Shown: piece by piece, positions 24,791 to 33,218 of the stretch
How positions within the stretch are numbered: the stretch's first letter is position 1
Layout of the letters: the number at the start of each line of letters is the position of its first letter
Assembly: GCA_963736975.1 (NCBI GenBank)
Contig: CAVTQY010000001.1
Coordinates: forward strand, 1,054,001-1,118,000
Source: CAVTQY01 sp963736975
GTDB taxonomy: Bacteria > Pseudomonadota > Alphaproteobacteria > Acetobacterales > Acetobacteraceae
Reading direction: 5' to 3'
Length of the DNA: 64,000 nucleotides
Program-made: the position numbers and the translations under genes
The notes under the pieces: model-generated
The model's input: the letters and a program-made list of their open reading frames with translations, nothing else
Databases searched by the model: none
What the model was told of the DNA's origin: nothing

Positions 24791-25890
24791 GGGTTCTGGT
24801 CTGGCAATGGGGCCGTCGTGGCGCCGGTCCGCGGTTCGCCGCACAACTCGCCGCCGCGCTCGATGAGCTGCCCGGGGTGACGGGGCTGCTTTCACTCTCG
24901 AGCCAGGCCGAGTTGTTGGCAGGACCCCGCCCGCCCCGTTGCGACGTTCCGGTGAAGACGTATCGCAGCCTGGCCGGGCTTGCGGGCCGTATGGCGACGG
25001 GTGGGCGGCTGATTGCTCGGCTGGCGCCGGAGCTGCGCTTGCTCGCGCCCAACCTCGCCATCTGCGCCATGCCGGGGCCGCTCGACCTGTTCTGCCAACG
25101 TGCGCTGCGGCGCGCCGGCGTGCCGGTCGCGGTGGTGGTGCACGACGCCGAGCCGCATCCCGGGGACGGATTTCCGTTGCTGATGCAACTGCAAAGGCGT
25201 TCGGTGCTGCGCGCCGACGCAGTGATCGCGTTGTCGACGCACGTAGCCGCGCAGCTCCGTGCGCGCCGCATGGTGCGAGCGGGCGCGCCGCTGATCACCG
25301 CCCGGCTGCCGCCATTCGATTTCGGTCCGATCCCGCCGCCGGTCGCGCATGATGGACCGCCGCGCCTGCTCGTGTTCGGTCGGCTGCTGCCATACAAGGG
25401 GCTCGATCTGCTGGAGGCAGCCTTGCGCCGATTGGGCGAGCCGCGGGCGGAAATCCGGATTGTCGGCAGCGGGCCGGAGAGCACCACGCTGGCGGCCCTG
25501 CGCGCGCACCCCGCAGTGACGGTGGACAATCGTTGGGTGGCCGAGGCGGAGATCGCCGCGCTGCTGAGTTGGTCCGATGCGCTCGTCCTTCCCTATCGCG
25601 AGGCGAGCCAGAGCGGCGTTGCCGGCTCCGCGCTCGCGGCAGGACGGCCGGTGCTCGCCACACGGGTCGGCGGCCTGGCCGAGCAACTCGCCGGCGAGAC
25701 GCTAGCCATTCTGTGCGAACCGGAGCCGGCCAGCCTGGCGACGGGACTGGCGCAGCTCTTGGCACAGCCGGTCGCGCCCGCCCCGCCGCCGGGGCAGCTC
25801 GCAGCCTCCTGGCGGGCGATGGCCGGCGACCTGCTCGATCAACTCATCGCCACGCTGTCCTTGCGCGTGCGTCCGTCAGCCGGGAGATGA
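24787..25890 (+). CDS. Glycosyltransferase family 4, second of a coupled pair
   Basis: The protein has 367 residues from the GTG that overlaps the preceding stop (MRVLVWQWGRRGAGPRFAAQ). GT-B features are PVAVVVHDAEPHPGDG, RADAVIALSTHVAAQL, PRLLVFGRLLPYKGLDLLEA (the start of the donor domain), EIRIVGSGPE and LVLPYREASQSGVAGSALAA. The pattern VFGRL.PYKG...SQSGV is typical of GT4 enzymes acting on exopolysaccharides. The donor is unknown. The tartrate dehydratase gene begins 6 bp after its stop, with the ribosome-binding site inside this gene. Confidence 0.87.
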   Translation: MRVLVWQWGRRGAGPRFAAQLAAALDELPGVTGLLSLSSQAELLAGPRPPRCDVPVKTYRSLAGLAGRMATGGRLIARLAPELRLLAPNLAICAMPGPLDLFCQRALRRAGVPVAVVVHDAEPHPGDGFPLLMQLQRRSVLRADAVIALSTHVAAQLRARRMVRAGAPLITARLPPFDFGPIPPPVAHDGPPRLLVFGRLLPYKGLDLLEAALRRLGEPRAEIRIVGSGPESTTLAALRAHPAVTVDNRWVAEAEIAALLSWSDALVLPYREASQSGVAGSALAAGRPVLATRVGGLAEQLAGETLAILCEPEPASLATGLAQLLAQPVAPAPPPGQLAASWRAMAGDLLDQLIATLSLRVRPSAGR

Positions 25891-25895
25891 ATCTT

Positions 25896-27065
25896 ATGCC
25901 TGTCCGCATCACCGATATTCGCGAGGTCACGAAGCCGATCAGCTCGCCGATCCGCAACGCCTATATCGATTTCAGCAAGATGACCGTCAGCCTGGTTGCC
26001 GTCGTTACCACTGTTGAGCGCGACGGCCATCGGGTGATCGGATACGGCTTCAACTCGAACGGCCGCTATGGCCAGGGCGGGCTCATTCGCGAGCGCTTCG
26101 CGCCACGATTGCTGGAGGCCGAACCCGCGGCACTGCTGGACGCCAGCGGGGAGAATCTCGATCCTGACCGTGTCTGGGCGGCGATGATGGCGAACGAAAA
26201 GCCGGGCGGACATGGCGACCGGTCTGTTGCGGTCGGTACGATCGACATGGCGGTGTGGGACGCCGTGGCGAAGATCGCTGGCAAGCCGCTGTTTCGCCTG
26301 CTGGCCGAACGGCACGGTGTCTCGGCCGATCCGCGCGTGTTCGTGTATGCAGCGGGCGGGTATTACTATCCGGAGAAGCATCTGCCCGCGTTGCGGACGG
26401 AGATGCGCGGCTATCTCGACCGCGGCTACAATGTGGTGAAGATGAAGATCGGCGGCGAGCCGGTCGCCGAGGACCGGCGTCGCATCGAGGCGGTGCTGGC
26501 GGAGATTGGCCGCGACGCCCAGCTCGCGGTGGATGCGAACGGTCGGTTCGACCTGGAAACCGCGATCGCCTATGCCAGGATGCTGCGGGATTATCCGCTG
26601 TTCTGGTACGAGGAGGCCGGCGATCCGCTCGATTACCAACTGCAGGCGGCGCTGGCGGAGTTCTATCCCGGGGCAATGGCGATCGGAGAAAACCTGTTCA
26701 GCCATCAGGATGCGCGCAACCTGATCCGCTACGGTGGGCTGCGGCCCGACCGCGACTGGCTGCAATTCGACTGCGCGCTTTCGTATGGGCTGTGTGAGTA
26801 CCAACGGACATTGGCGATGCTGCGCGATGCGGGCTGGTCATGGCGCCGCTGCATCCCGCATGGCGGGCACCAGATGTCGCTCAACATTGCTGCCGGGTTG
26901 GGGCTTGGCGGCAATGAGAGCTATCCGGATGTGTTCCAGCCCTACGGCGGATTTCCGGATGGTACCCGCGTCGAGGGCGGCTATGTGACCATGCCGGAGC
27001 TGCCGGGTATGGGGTTCGAGGCGAAGTCGGATCTATATGCGGAGATGCGGGCGCTGGCGGGGTAG
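25896..27065 (+). CDS. tarD: D(-)-tartrate dehydratase, enolase superfamily
   Basis: The protein has 389 residues from MPVRITDIREVTKPISSPIR; GGGAG nine bases before this ATG favours it over the ATG at 25887. The sequence closely follows the characterised Bradyrhizobium enzyme as I remember it: RNAYIDFSKM, GYGFNSNGRYGQGGLIRERF, EKPGGHGDRSVAVGTIDMAV. The acid-sugar dehydratase signatures are KxK in YNVVKMKIGG, metal ligands in VDANGRF, YEEAGDP and GENLFSH, and the catalytic His in CIPHGGHQMS. It dehydrates D-tartrate to oxaloacetate. Its placement behind two glycosyltransferases is unusual and no tartrate transporter is adjacent. Confidence 0.92.
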   Translation: MPVRITDIREVTKPISSPIRNAYIDFSKMTVSLVAVVTTVERDGHRVIGYGFNSNGRYGQGGLIRERFAPRLLEAEPAALLDASGENLDPDRVWAAMMANEKPGGHGDRSVAVGTIDMAVWDAVAKIAGKPLFRLLAERHGVSADPRVFVYAAGGYYYPEKHLPALRTEMRGYLDRGYNVVKMKIGGEPVAEDRRRIEAVLAEIGRDAQLAVDANGRFDLETAIAYARMLRDYPLFWYEEAGDPLDYQLQAALAEFYPGAMAIGENLFSHQDARNLIRYGGLRPDRDWLQFDCALSYGLCEYQRTLAMLRDAGWSWRRCIPHGGHQMSLNIAAGLGLGGNESYPDVFQPYGGFPDGTRVEGGYVTMPELPGMGFEAKSDLYAEMRALAG

Positions 27066-27258
27066 GACCTGTTTACAGAGTTGCACAGCGCGAGCATCTG
27101 CGGATAGCAGCGATTATGAAGCGCGTTACAATGCCTGATGAATAACCCACGGGATATGATCATCATGCGCAGCGCGCCGGGAGGTTGCGGATGGCAGGCG
27201 CCTGCTTGCGGCTTGGATGGCCGAAAAAAAGCTTGTTGTTTCAAGGTAATGAGAGAGA
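27066..27258. other. Intergenic, AT-richer edge of the accessory island
   Basis: No gene is recognised. A perfect 12-bp palindrome GCAGGCGCCTGC lies at 27194-27205 and an A7 run at 27223-27229. The composition is visibly less GC-rich than the flanking genes. Confidence 0.4.
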
Positions 27259-27641
27259 TTAGGGACCGGGTTGCCGTTGATCCGCCTCCGTGAGCTGGAA
27301 GGCCCCCTGATTGATCAGCGGGATCAACACAGGCGTCCGTGCGGAGACCGAAAAGGACCGCATCACCGGCGGCTGGGTATAGCCCGCCGGGAGCGCGAAG
27401 TAGCCGGCGGCAAGAACACAGGACCGCCGTTATGCTGATGCGCGAGAGCGCCAGTTGGATCATCGAAGGCACTGCCCGTGGCCGGCAGTCCCGCCGCCTA
27501 GGTCCACCACGCTTCCGTCCAATCGTCGATTGTTTTCCCGTCAAAACTCGAGCCTGGGGGGAAGATGCTCGTGGCGCCGACCGGTGCCGTGACCAACATG
27601 GCGATTGCGGCTGCCGCGGCGGCGCACGTGCTTCGTTTCAT
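27259..27641 (-). pseudogene. Decayed small secreted protein
   Basis: Reading from 27641 the frame gives a signal peptide (MKRSTCAAAAAAIAMLVTAP, cleavage near VGA) and SIFPPGSSFDGKTIDDWTEA, then WWT and a TAG. Beyond the stop the same frame continues sensibly (AAGLPATGSAFDDPTGALAH). After a one-base loss it continues in another frame (AAGYFALPAGYTQPPVMRSF, VLIPLINQGAFQLTEADQRQ) to a TAA at 27261-27259. It resembles short exported proteins with a W-x(4)-W motif and a VLIPLIN block, of unknown function. One nonsense codon and one frameshift in about 125 codons indicate real decay. Confidence 0.6.
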
Positions 27642-27867
27642 GACTTCCCCCAACTTGTTGGCGACTCATGCGGAAAACTGGGTCCGCCTGATTGATATCC
27701 GCTGACCGGCCTAGCGTATCTCTTGGGCTGGAGCACGAATACCCCGCGATCATGGGGTATCGTCGCATAATCGTCGGCCCTACGACGGACCGCGATGGGC
27801 ACACCTGGGCAAAAGAAATCCGATCCGAACGCCGCCTGCGCCTCGTCATCGCAACTCCTCCTTCAAG

Positions 27868-28392
27868 GTGTTGCGACGACCATTTGAGTCCAGCCAATAC
27901 ACCTCCCTCGAGTTCGGCCGCCGCTGCCGCGAGGCTGGCGTGCGTCCTTCAATGGGCTCGGTCGGTGATGCGTATGACACAACGCCATGTGTGAAAGCTT
28001 CTTCGCCACCCTCGAATGCGAGCTTCTCGATCGCTGCCGCTTCAAGACCCAGATCGAGGCCCGCGGCGCGGTGTTCGCCTTCATCGCGGGTTTCTACAAT
28101 CCACGCCGCCGTCACTCCGCGCTCAGCTACCTGTCACCGATCGATTACGAGCGGCGGCATGATGCCATGATCGTCGTTGCCGACGATCACCAGCCTGCCG
28201 CCGTGCTCGCGACCGTCAAGGACGCTTCGCGCCGCCTTCGGCGGTCGCCTGCGGCGATCCTTGACCGCCGCGGCGCGCGGCTTTTGCCACCAGCAGAACC
28301 AAGCAATTCACCGAAACAGGAGAACCAAATGCCCTCATAGCAGTCAGCCTGATCCCAAGCTCTCACCTCTCCACCAAACCGGGGCAAGTCCA
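27868..28392 (+). mobile_element. Left-truncated IS3-family element with transposase OrfB C-terminus
   Basis: From about 27885 the frame reads QYTSLEFGRRCREAGVRPSM and GSVGDAYD. After a 2-base insertion near 27977 it continues as MCESFFATLECELLDRCRF, GFYNPRRRHSALSYLSPIDY, the end of an IS3-type OrfB with the last catalytic Glu region. The 5' part of the transposase, OrfA and the left end are missing. A hairpin-like inverted repeat lies at about 28214-28270 (GTCAAGGA ... TCCTTGAC). The sequence CCACCAAACCGGGGCAAGTC, ending at 28392, is a plausible right terminal repeat, because the next bases resume a different gene. It cannot transpose alone. Confidence 0.8.
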
Positions 28393-28680
28393 CAGTTGAC
28401 GAATTCGGCAACGAATACGAGTTCAAGACAGTCAACCTCGACCGCACGACGCAGTTCACCACCCACCATCACCTTAATCCGGTAATCATCAGAAAATCGG
28501 CTTGTGGACTGGATTTTCGCCACCTATCACGGCATCGAGCTTAAGGAAATCTACCGCCTCACGCCCGTCGCAATGGAACATTGGTTCACACGTTGGGAGA
28601 AGAAATGGCACGCCGATGGCGGCAGGACATCAACAATCCAAAAGTCCCGCTGACCTGTGTTCGAAGCCACGGTGAGTTGC
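28393..28680 (+). pseudogene. PvuII-like type II restriction endonuclease, 3' half
   Basis: Three consecutive frames give a continuous match to R.PvuII from about residue 60 to the C-terminus: [32 protein letters not shown], then [20 protein letters not shown] and EHWFTRWEKKWHADGG, then QDINNPKVPLTC. R.PvuII cuts CAGCTG. Its catalytic Glu68 and Lys70 correspond to EYEFK here, and its recognition histidines 83-85 to THHH; all are retained. The catalytic Asp58 region and everything before it are absent, replaced by the end of an IS. A 2-base loss near 28496 and a 1-base loss near 28624 break the frame. No methyltransferase or C-protein gene is nearby. Confidence 0.85.
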
Positions 28681-28961
28681 TTCATTCGGCACTTGGCGAG
28701 CCGCTGGAGAAATCGCTGCGCCGGAGGCGTTCCTTAAAAAAACCGCGGCTTCGGGCCAAAACAAGGCGGGTGACGTAGCCTGAAGTGGACCTGAACCGGC
28801 CCCTATAATTCAAGGTTGGATGTAGGCTCAAGAAAGCCGTAAACGGATGGCCAAGACCGCCCGCACGGCGAAGCGTTGTCCCGCTGATCCGACCCAACGA
28901 AACGTCGCCCAATTAAGATCGCATCAACGATCGTCTCACAACCGACACGCCAGAGACGCCC
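28681..28961. other. Non-coding stretch between the endonuclease remnant and the repeat array
   Basis: No gene is recognisable on either strand. Visible are an A8-type run at about 28735-28742 and TGAAGTGGACCTGAACCGGC around 28781-28800, which resembles an IS end. It is probably debris of earlier insertions. Confidence 0.35.
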
Positions 28962-29101
28962 AAGTGTACGCTTCGCCCCTCCGCTTTCAGCCCAGGCGTA
29001 CGCTTCGCGACGCCCCAAACAGCCCAAGCGTACACTTCACGGCGCCCCAAAAGCCCCAAGTGTACACTTGGCAGCCTCCAAAATCGGCCAAGTGTACACT
29101 T
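28962..29101. repeat. Five-copy palindromic repeat array with exact 32-bp period
   Basis: A 12-bp core, AAGTGTACACTT or a variant, begins at 28962, 28994, 29026, 29058 and 29090, so every step is exactly 32 bp. The last two cores are perfect palindromes and the others differ at one to three positions. The 20-bp segments between cores are partly alike (CGCGACGCCCCAAACAGCCC, CACGGCGCCCCAAAAGCCCC). Because 32 is not a multiple of three it is not a repeated peptide. The period is near three helical turns, placing all cores on one face of the DNA, as in multi-operator or iteron arrays. Function unknown. Confidence 0.85.
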
Positions 29102-29243
29102 CGCCCCCCGAACCGCCCCCCACCCCCGAGACACGGAATTAACCACACATCGTCTCACCGCCCGAGGCGCCGAAAACCACCGACCCGCCAACAACCCCCG
29201 CACCTGATCCCTCACCCACCGGAAGGCAAGCCCATCCGATCCG

Positions 29244-29846
29244 TCACCCAGCCAACGCCGCCGTCCGCGCATACGCCGCCGCCGCCACGTGCAGCCGCCC
29301 CAGCTCCAGCTCGTTCAGCGCATCGGCCCCTCTCAGCGCCCCAAGCTGCGCGGTCCCGTCCGCCCCGAGCGTCACGCCCAGCCCGGAGAGCTGCGCCGCC
29401 GTCCAGCCGGCCGGCGACGCACCACCCGAAACCGGCGCCGCCACCGCCGCAGCGCCCGCAACAGGCGCACCGGACGCCGGTGCCCCCTTCCCCAACCCCA
29501 GCTCCGCCAAAACCGTGCGCCCGATCTTGTCCGGATCGATCCCCGTCACCTTCTCCGCGATCACCGTCGCGACATTCGTCAGCACCCCGATCGGCCCGCT
29601 GACCAGCCCGCTCACCAGCAGCGACCCCGCGAGTTGCAGCGGCTCGGGGATCGTATCGCCGGTGACTGCCCGGTAGATCGTGCCGACCACCGGCAGGTAT
29701 TGCAGCGGATTGAGCGCCGAGAGCACGTCGCGGAACCGTATGTGACCATGCCGCGTCGGCGCCGCCGCGCCCGCTTCCCGCGTTGCTGCGGCCCGGTCCG
29801 GCGGCACGGTCAGCACAGGCGAACTCGCGGCGGAAACATCGGACAT
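29244..29846 (-). CDS. Conserved-looking protein of unknown function with a small hydrophobic central domain
   Basis: The protein has 200 residues from MSDVSAASSPVLTVPPDRAA. The central part is ordered: HIRFRDVLSALNPLQYLPVV, GTIYRAVTGDTIPEPLQLAG, SLLVSGLVSGPIGVLTNVAT and EKVTGIDPDKIGRTVLAELG. It is followed by an Ala/Gly/Pro-rich linker and ELELGRLHVAAAAYARTAAL. The motif FRDVLSALNPLQYLPVVGT recurs in alphaproteobacterial proteins of unknown function as I recall. It could associate with the membrane through its hydrophobic centre. It is divergent from the acylase gene, with the 32-bp array about 140 bp downstream of its stop. Confidence 0.75.
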   Translation of the reverse strand: MSDVSAASSPVLTVPPDRAAATREAGAAAPTRHGHIRFRDVLSALNPLQYLPVVGTIYRAVTGDTIPEPLQLAGSLLVSGLVSGPIGVLTNVATVIAEKVTGIDPDKIGRTVLAELGLGKGAPASGAPVAGAAAVAAPVSGGASPAGWTAAQLSGLGVTLGADGTAQLGALRGADALNELELGRLHVAAAAYARTAALAG

Positions 29847-29929
29847 GAGGCACCGCGCAGCACACATCGTGCCATTGCTCCGCCCGGCGTGTTCTGGTTT
29901 GTCTCCGCCGTCCCCAGCCCGGTTCCGCC

Positions 29930-32257
29930 ATGCGCCGCCTGCTTCGCTTTATCCGCGTCCTGCTGACCGGGCTCGGCTCGCTGGCGATGCTGGCCGCCAT
30001 GGGCCTGGGCGGCCTGTTGTGCCTCACCCTGCCGACACGCGACCAGACTGCCTCGATCCGCGGCCTCTCGGCCCCCGTCGATATCACCTTCGATGAGCAC
30101 GGCGTTCCGCGTATCCGTGCCGCCACCCTCACCGACGCCGCCACCGCACTCGGCTACGTCCATGCCCGCGATCGGATGTTCCAGATGGAGCTGATGCGCC
30201 GCGCCGCTTCCGGCCGGCTGTCGGAGATCGCCGGCCCGGTCACGCTGGCGATGGACAAGGAGATGCGCGTGCTCGGCCTCAGACGCAGCGCGACCGCAGA
30301 CTACGATGCTCTGGCGCCGGACGCCCGCGCCATGCTGGACGCGTACGCGAAAGGCGTGAACGCCTGGATCACCGCGCATGGCCGGCTCAGCGCGCCGGAG
30401 TTCCTCGCCTTCGGCGCCCCGGAGCCCTGGACGCCGATCGACAGCCTGCTCTGGGCCAAGACCATGGGCCTCTGGCTGTCGATGAACTGGCAGCAGGAGC
30501 TGGCCCGCTGGCGCCTCTCCGGCCACATGCCCAAGGAGCTGATCCTGGGGCTTTGGCCGCCGCAGCACGAAGCCGGCGAGCCTTCCGCGCAGCTCGACGC
30601 GCCCATCCGCTACGCCACAACCGGCGGCGGCTTGCTGGAAAAGGCGCTGCCGGCGTTTCCCGCGCCCTTCACGGAACCCGGCCAAGCCTCCAACGAATGG
30701 GCCGTTGACGGCAGCCGCACCGCCACCGGCGCACCCCTCCTCGCCGGCGATCCCCATCTGGGCTTCGGCTTCCCGAGCCTCTGGTATCTCGCCCGCATCG
30801 ATACGCCGCAAGAAACGCTGGTCGGCGCCACCGCGCCCGGCGTGCCGGGCATTGTGCTCGGGCGCAACAGCCACATCGCCTGGACCTTCACCTCCACCGG
30901 CGCCGACGTGCAGGACATCTTCATCGAAACCCCCGTCGGCCCGGACGACTACCAGACCCCCGACGGGCCCAAGCCGTTCATCCGCCGGGAAGAGCGCATC
31001 CGCGTCCGCGGCCAGCCCGATGTGGTGCTGACGGTGCGAGAGACCCGCCACGGCCCCCTCATCAGCGACCTGATCGACCCGAGCGGCCCGGTGCTTGCCG
31101 TCTCCATGGCCAATCTCCAGGCCGGCGACACGGCCGCCGCCGGTCTCCTTGCGCTCGATCAGGCGACAACGGTCGAGGAGGCGGGCAAAGCCGCCGCGCT
31201 GATCTCTTCGCCGGTACAGAACCTGCTGGTCGCCGACGAGCATAAGATCGCGCTCTACGTCACCGGCCGGGTGCCGATCCGGCGCTCCGGCGACGGCGCC
31301 ATGCCGGTCGATGGCGCGTCGGGCGCTTACGACTGGATCGGCTGGGCGTCCGGCGATCAGTTGCCGCACTACGTCTCCCCGGGCAGCGGCCGGCTGGTCA
31401 ACGCCAATGAGCGGATCGCCCCGCCCGATTTCCCGGTGTTCCTCGGCCGCGACTGGTTCGCCGACTGGCGCGCCCGTCGCATCCGCGAGCTGCTCGACAA
31501 GACCAACCGCCACACCACGGCCGAGTTCGCCCGCATGCAGGTCGATGTCACCAGCACCTTTGCCCAGCAGATCCTGCCGGCGCTGCTCTCCATCCCCGCC
31601 CCGCCCGGCGTTGCCGGCCGGGCCTTCGCGCTGTTGAACGGGTGGGACGGCACCATGGCGATGGATGCGCCGGAGCCGCTGATCTTCACTGCCTGGACCG
31701 ACCGGTTCTATCTAGCGATCATGCAGCGGGCCGGCGTGCCGGTAGCGCAGGCGCGCGTTGCTTCCCCGCTGGCCGAGTTTCTCCCCAGCGCGCTGCTGCC
31801 CGGCGGCACCCATTGGTGCGGCGGCGACTGCAGCGCCATGCTGACGAAGGCGCTTGAAGATGCCGTCGCGGACCTCTCCGCCCGTTTCGACCCCGATCCG
31901 GCCGCCTGGCGCTGGGGCGTCGCGCATCAGGCGGAATTCGCTCATCCGGTGCTGCGCGGGCTCCCGTGGCTCCGCGGCTTCGGCACGCTGCTCATCCAGG
32001 TGCCCGGCAGCAGCACCACGATCGACGCCGCCGCGACCCTGCCGGGCGACTTCACCGCCGTGGCCGGCCCAGAGTTCCGCGGCGTGTATGACCTCGCCGA
32101 CCTCGACCGCAGCCTGTTCATGATGACCCCCGGCCAGTCCGGGAACCTGCTGAGCCGCGACAGCCGCGATCTGCTGCGGCCCTGGCGCGACGGCGAGACG
32201 TTCACGCTTGGCCCCGACCCGGCGCGCGTCACCGCCACCGTGCGCCTGACGCCGTAG
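29930..32257 (+). CDS. Penicillin acylase family protein (Ntn-hydrolase)
   Basis: The protein has 775 residues. The N-terminus has a membrane/signal segment (LLTGLGSLAMLAAMGLGGLL). The alpha-chain region has DEHGVPRIRAATLTDAATAL and GYVHARDRMFQMELMRRAAS. The self-processing site is Ser254 in QASNEWAVDGSRTATGAPLL, the start of the beta chain, followed by AGDPHLGF and HIAWTFTSTGADVQD. The family hydrolyses amide bonds of acylated compounds in the periplasm, including beta-lactams and acyl-homoserine lactones (PvdQ/QuiP). The length and layout match. Which amide is cut cannot be told from sequence. Confidence 0.93.
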   Translation: MRRLLRFIRVLLTGLGSLAMLAAMGLGGLLCLTLPTRDQTASIRGLSAPVDITFDEHGVPRIRAATLTDAATALGYVHARDRMFQMELMRRAASGRLSEIAGPVTLAMDKEMRVLGLRRSATADYDALAPDARAMLDAYAKGVNAWITAHGRLSAPEFLAFGAPEPWTPIDSLLWAKTMGLWLSMNWQQELARWRLSGHMPKELILGLWPPQHEAGEPSAQLDAPIRYATTGGGLLEKALPAFPAPFTEPGQASNEWAVDGSRTATGAPLLAGDPHLGFGFPSLWYLARIDTPQETLVGATAPGVPGIVLGRNSHIAWTFTSTGADVQDIFIETPVGPDDYQTPDGPKPFIRREERIRVRGQPDVVLTVRETRHGPLISDLIDPSGPVLAVSMANLQAGDTAAAGLLALDQATTVEEAGKAAALISSPVQNLLVADEHKIALYVTGRVPIRRSGDGAMPVDGASGAYDWIGWASGDQLPHYVSPGSGRLVNANERIAPPDFPVFLGRDWFADWRARRIRELLDKTNRHTTAEFARMQVDVTSTFAQQILPALLSIPAPPGVAGRAFALLNGWDGTMAMDAPEPLIFTAWTDRFYLAIMQRAGVPVAQARVASPLAEFLPSALLPGGTHWCGGDCSAMLTKALEDAVADLSARFDPDPAAWRWGVAHQAEFAHPVLRGLPWLRGFGTLLIQVPGSSTTIDAAATLPGDFTAVAGPEFRGVYDLADLDRSLFMMTPGQSGNLLSRDSRDLLRPWRDGETFTLGPDPARVTATVRLTP

Positions 32258-32323
32258 AACATGGTTTCCGCCATTGACCCGCCACGGCGCGTCCTGGAAC
32301 ATAGGCACGGACGTTCAGGACAA

Positions 32324-33094
32324 ATGACCTACAAGCCTCCGCGCCGGCCGCAGTTTTTCTACACCACCGCGCCGCTGCCCTGTCCTTATGTGGCAGGGCG
32401 CATCGAGCGGAAGGTCGTCACTGAGATCACCGGGCCGGACGCGGATGCGCTGCATGACCGGCTGTCGCGCGCGGGGTTCCGGCGCAGCCACAACATTGCC
32501 TATGCGCCGGTCTGTCCCGCCTGCCAGGCCTGCCTGCCGATCCGCATTTCCGCTGCCGACTTCCAGCCCGACCGCACGCTGCGCCGCATCGCCAGGGCGA
32601 ACGCGCCGGTGGAAGGCTTCGAGGTGCCGTCGCGCGCCACCGCAGAACAGTTTCAATTGTTCCAACGCTACCAGCAGGCGCGGCATCCCGACGGCGATAT
32701 GGCGACCATGAGTTTCTACGACTACCGCGCCATGGTCGAGGACACGCCGATCGACACGTTCCTGGTGGAGTTCCGCGACCCCGACGACCTGCTGGTGGGG
32801 GCCTGCCTCGCGGACCGGCTCGGTGACGGCATTTCCGCCGTCTACAGCTTCTTTCTGCCAGAGCTGGAGAAACGCTCGCTCGGCACCTACACGATTCTGT
32901 GGCTGATCGAGCGGGCGCGGTCGCAGAAGCTGCCGTACGTGTATCTCGGCTATTGGGTGCCGGAGAGCCAGAAGATGGCCTACAAGGCCCGCTTCCGCCC
33001 GAGCCAGATCCTGATCGGCGGCACCTGGCGGGTGCTGACCGATGCCGACATGGAAGCGCCAGCGCTGGCGATGGTGCCGGAATCGGCAGCGTAG
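32324..33094 (+). CDS. bpt: Aspartate/glutamate leucyl(arginyl)-tRNA-protein transferase
   Basis: The protein has 256 residues from MTYKPPRRPQFFYTTAPLPC; the longer frame to 32261 is unlikely. The N-terminal ATE domain has CPYVAGRIERKVVTEI and the cysteine cluster YAPVCPACQACLPIRIS. The C-terminal GNAT-like domain has MSFYDYRAMVEDTPIDTFLV, AVYSFFLPELEKRSLGTYTI and YLGYWVPESQKMAYKARFRP. Bpt adds Leu from Leu-tRNA to N-terminal Asp or Glu of proteins, marking them for ClpS/ClpAP (N-degron pathway). It lies 66 bp after the acylase gene. Confidence 0.95.
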   Translation: MTYKPPRRPQFFYTTAPLPCPYVAGRIERKVVTEITGPDADALHDRLSRAGFRRSHNIAYAPVCPACQACLPIRISAADFQPDRTLRRIARANAPVEGFEVPSRATAEQFQLFQRYQQARHPDGDMATMSFYDYRAMVEDTPIDTFLVEFRDPDDLLVGACLADRLGDGISAVYSFFLPELEKRSLGTYTILWLIERARSQKLPYVYLGYWVPESQKMAYKARFRPSQILIGGTWRVLTDADMEAPALAMVPESAA

Positions 33095-33218
33095 CAACGG
33101 GCCGCAGCCGCCGCGATTTGTCTGTTTTGCGGACAGCTGAAGTGACTCGAAAGCCCATTGTGGGATGACAAGCTGAGCTTCATGTCCGTCAACAACGTCA
33201 AATTTTGGTAGGACGGTC

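Noticed and set aside
28285..28345. Extension of PvuII homology upstream of 28390 ([19 protein letters not shown])
   Set aside because: It looks like PvuII residues about 30-45 at first sight, but the same bases fit the 3' end of IS3-type elements better, and the IS terminal repeat lies in between.
28962..29101. CRISPR array
   Set aside because: The 12-bp cores are too short and the 20-bp linkers are related to each other rather than unique; no cas gene is present.
29810..31513. Minus-strand 567-codon frame
   Set aside because: Antisense to the penicillin acylase gene and without recognisable motifs.
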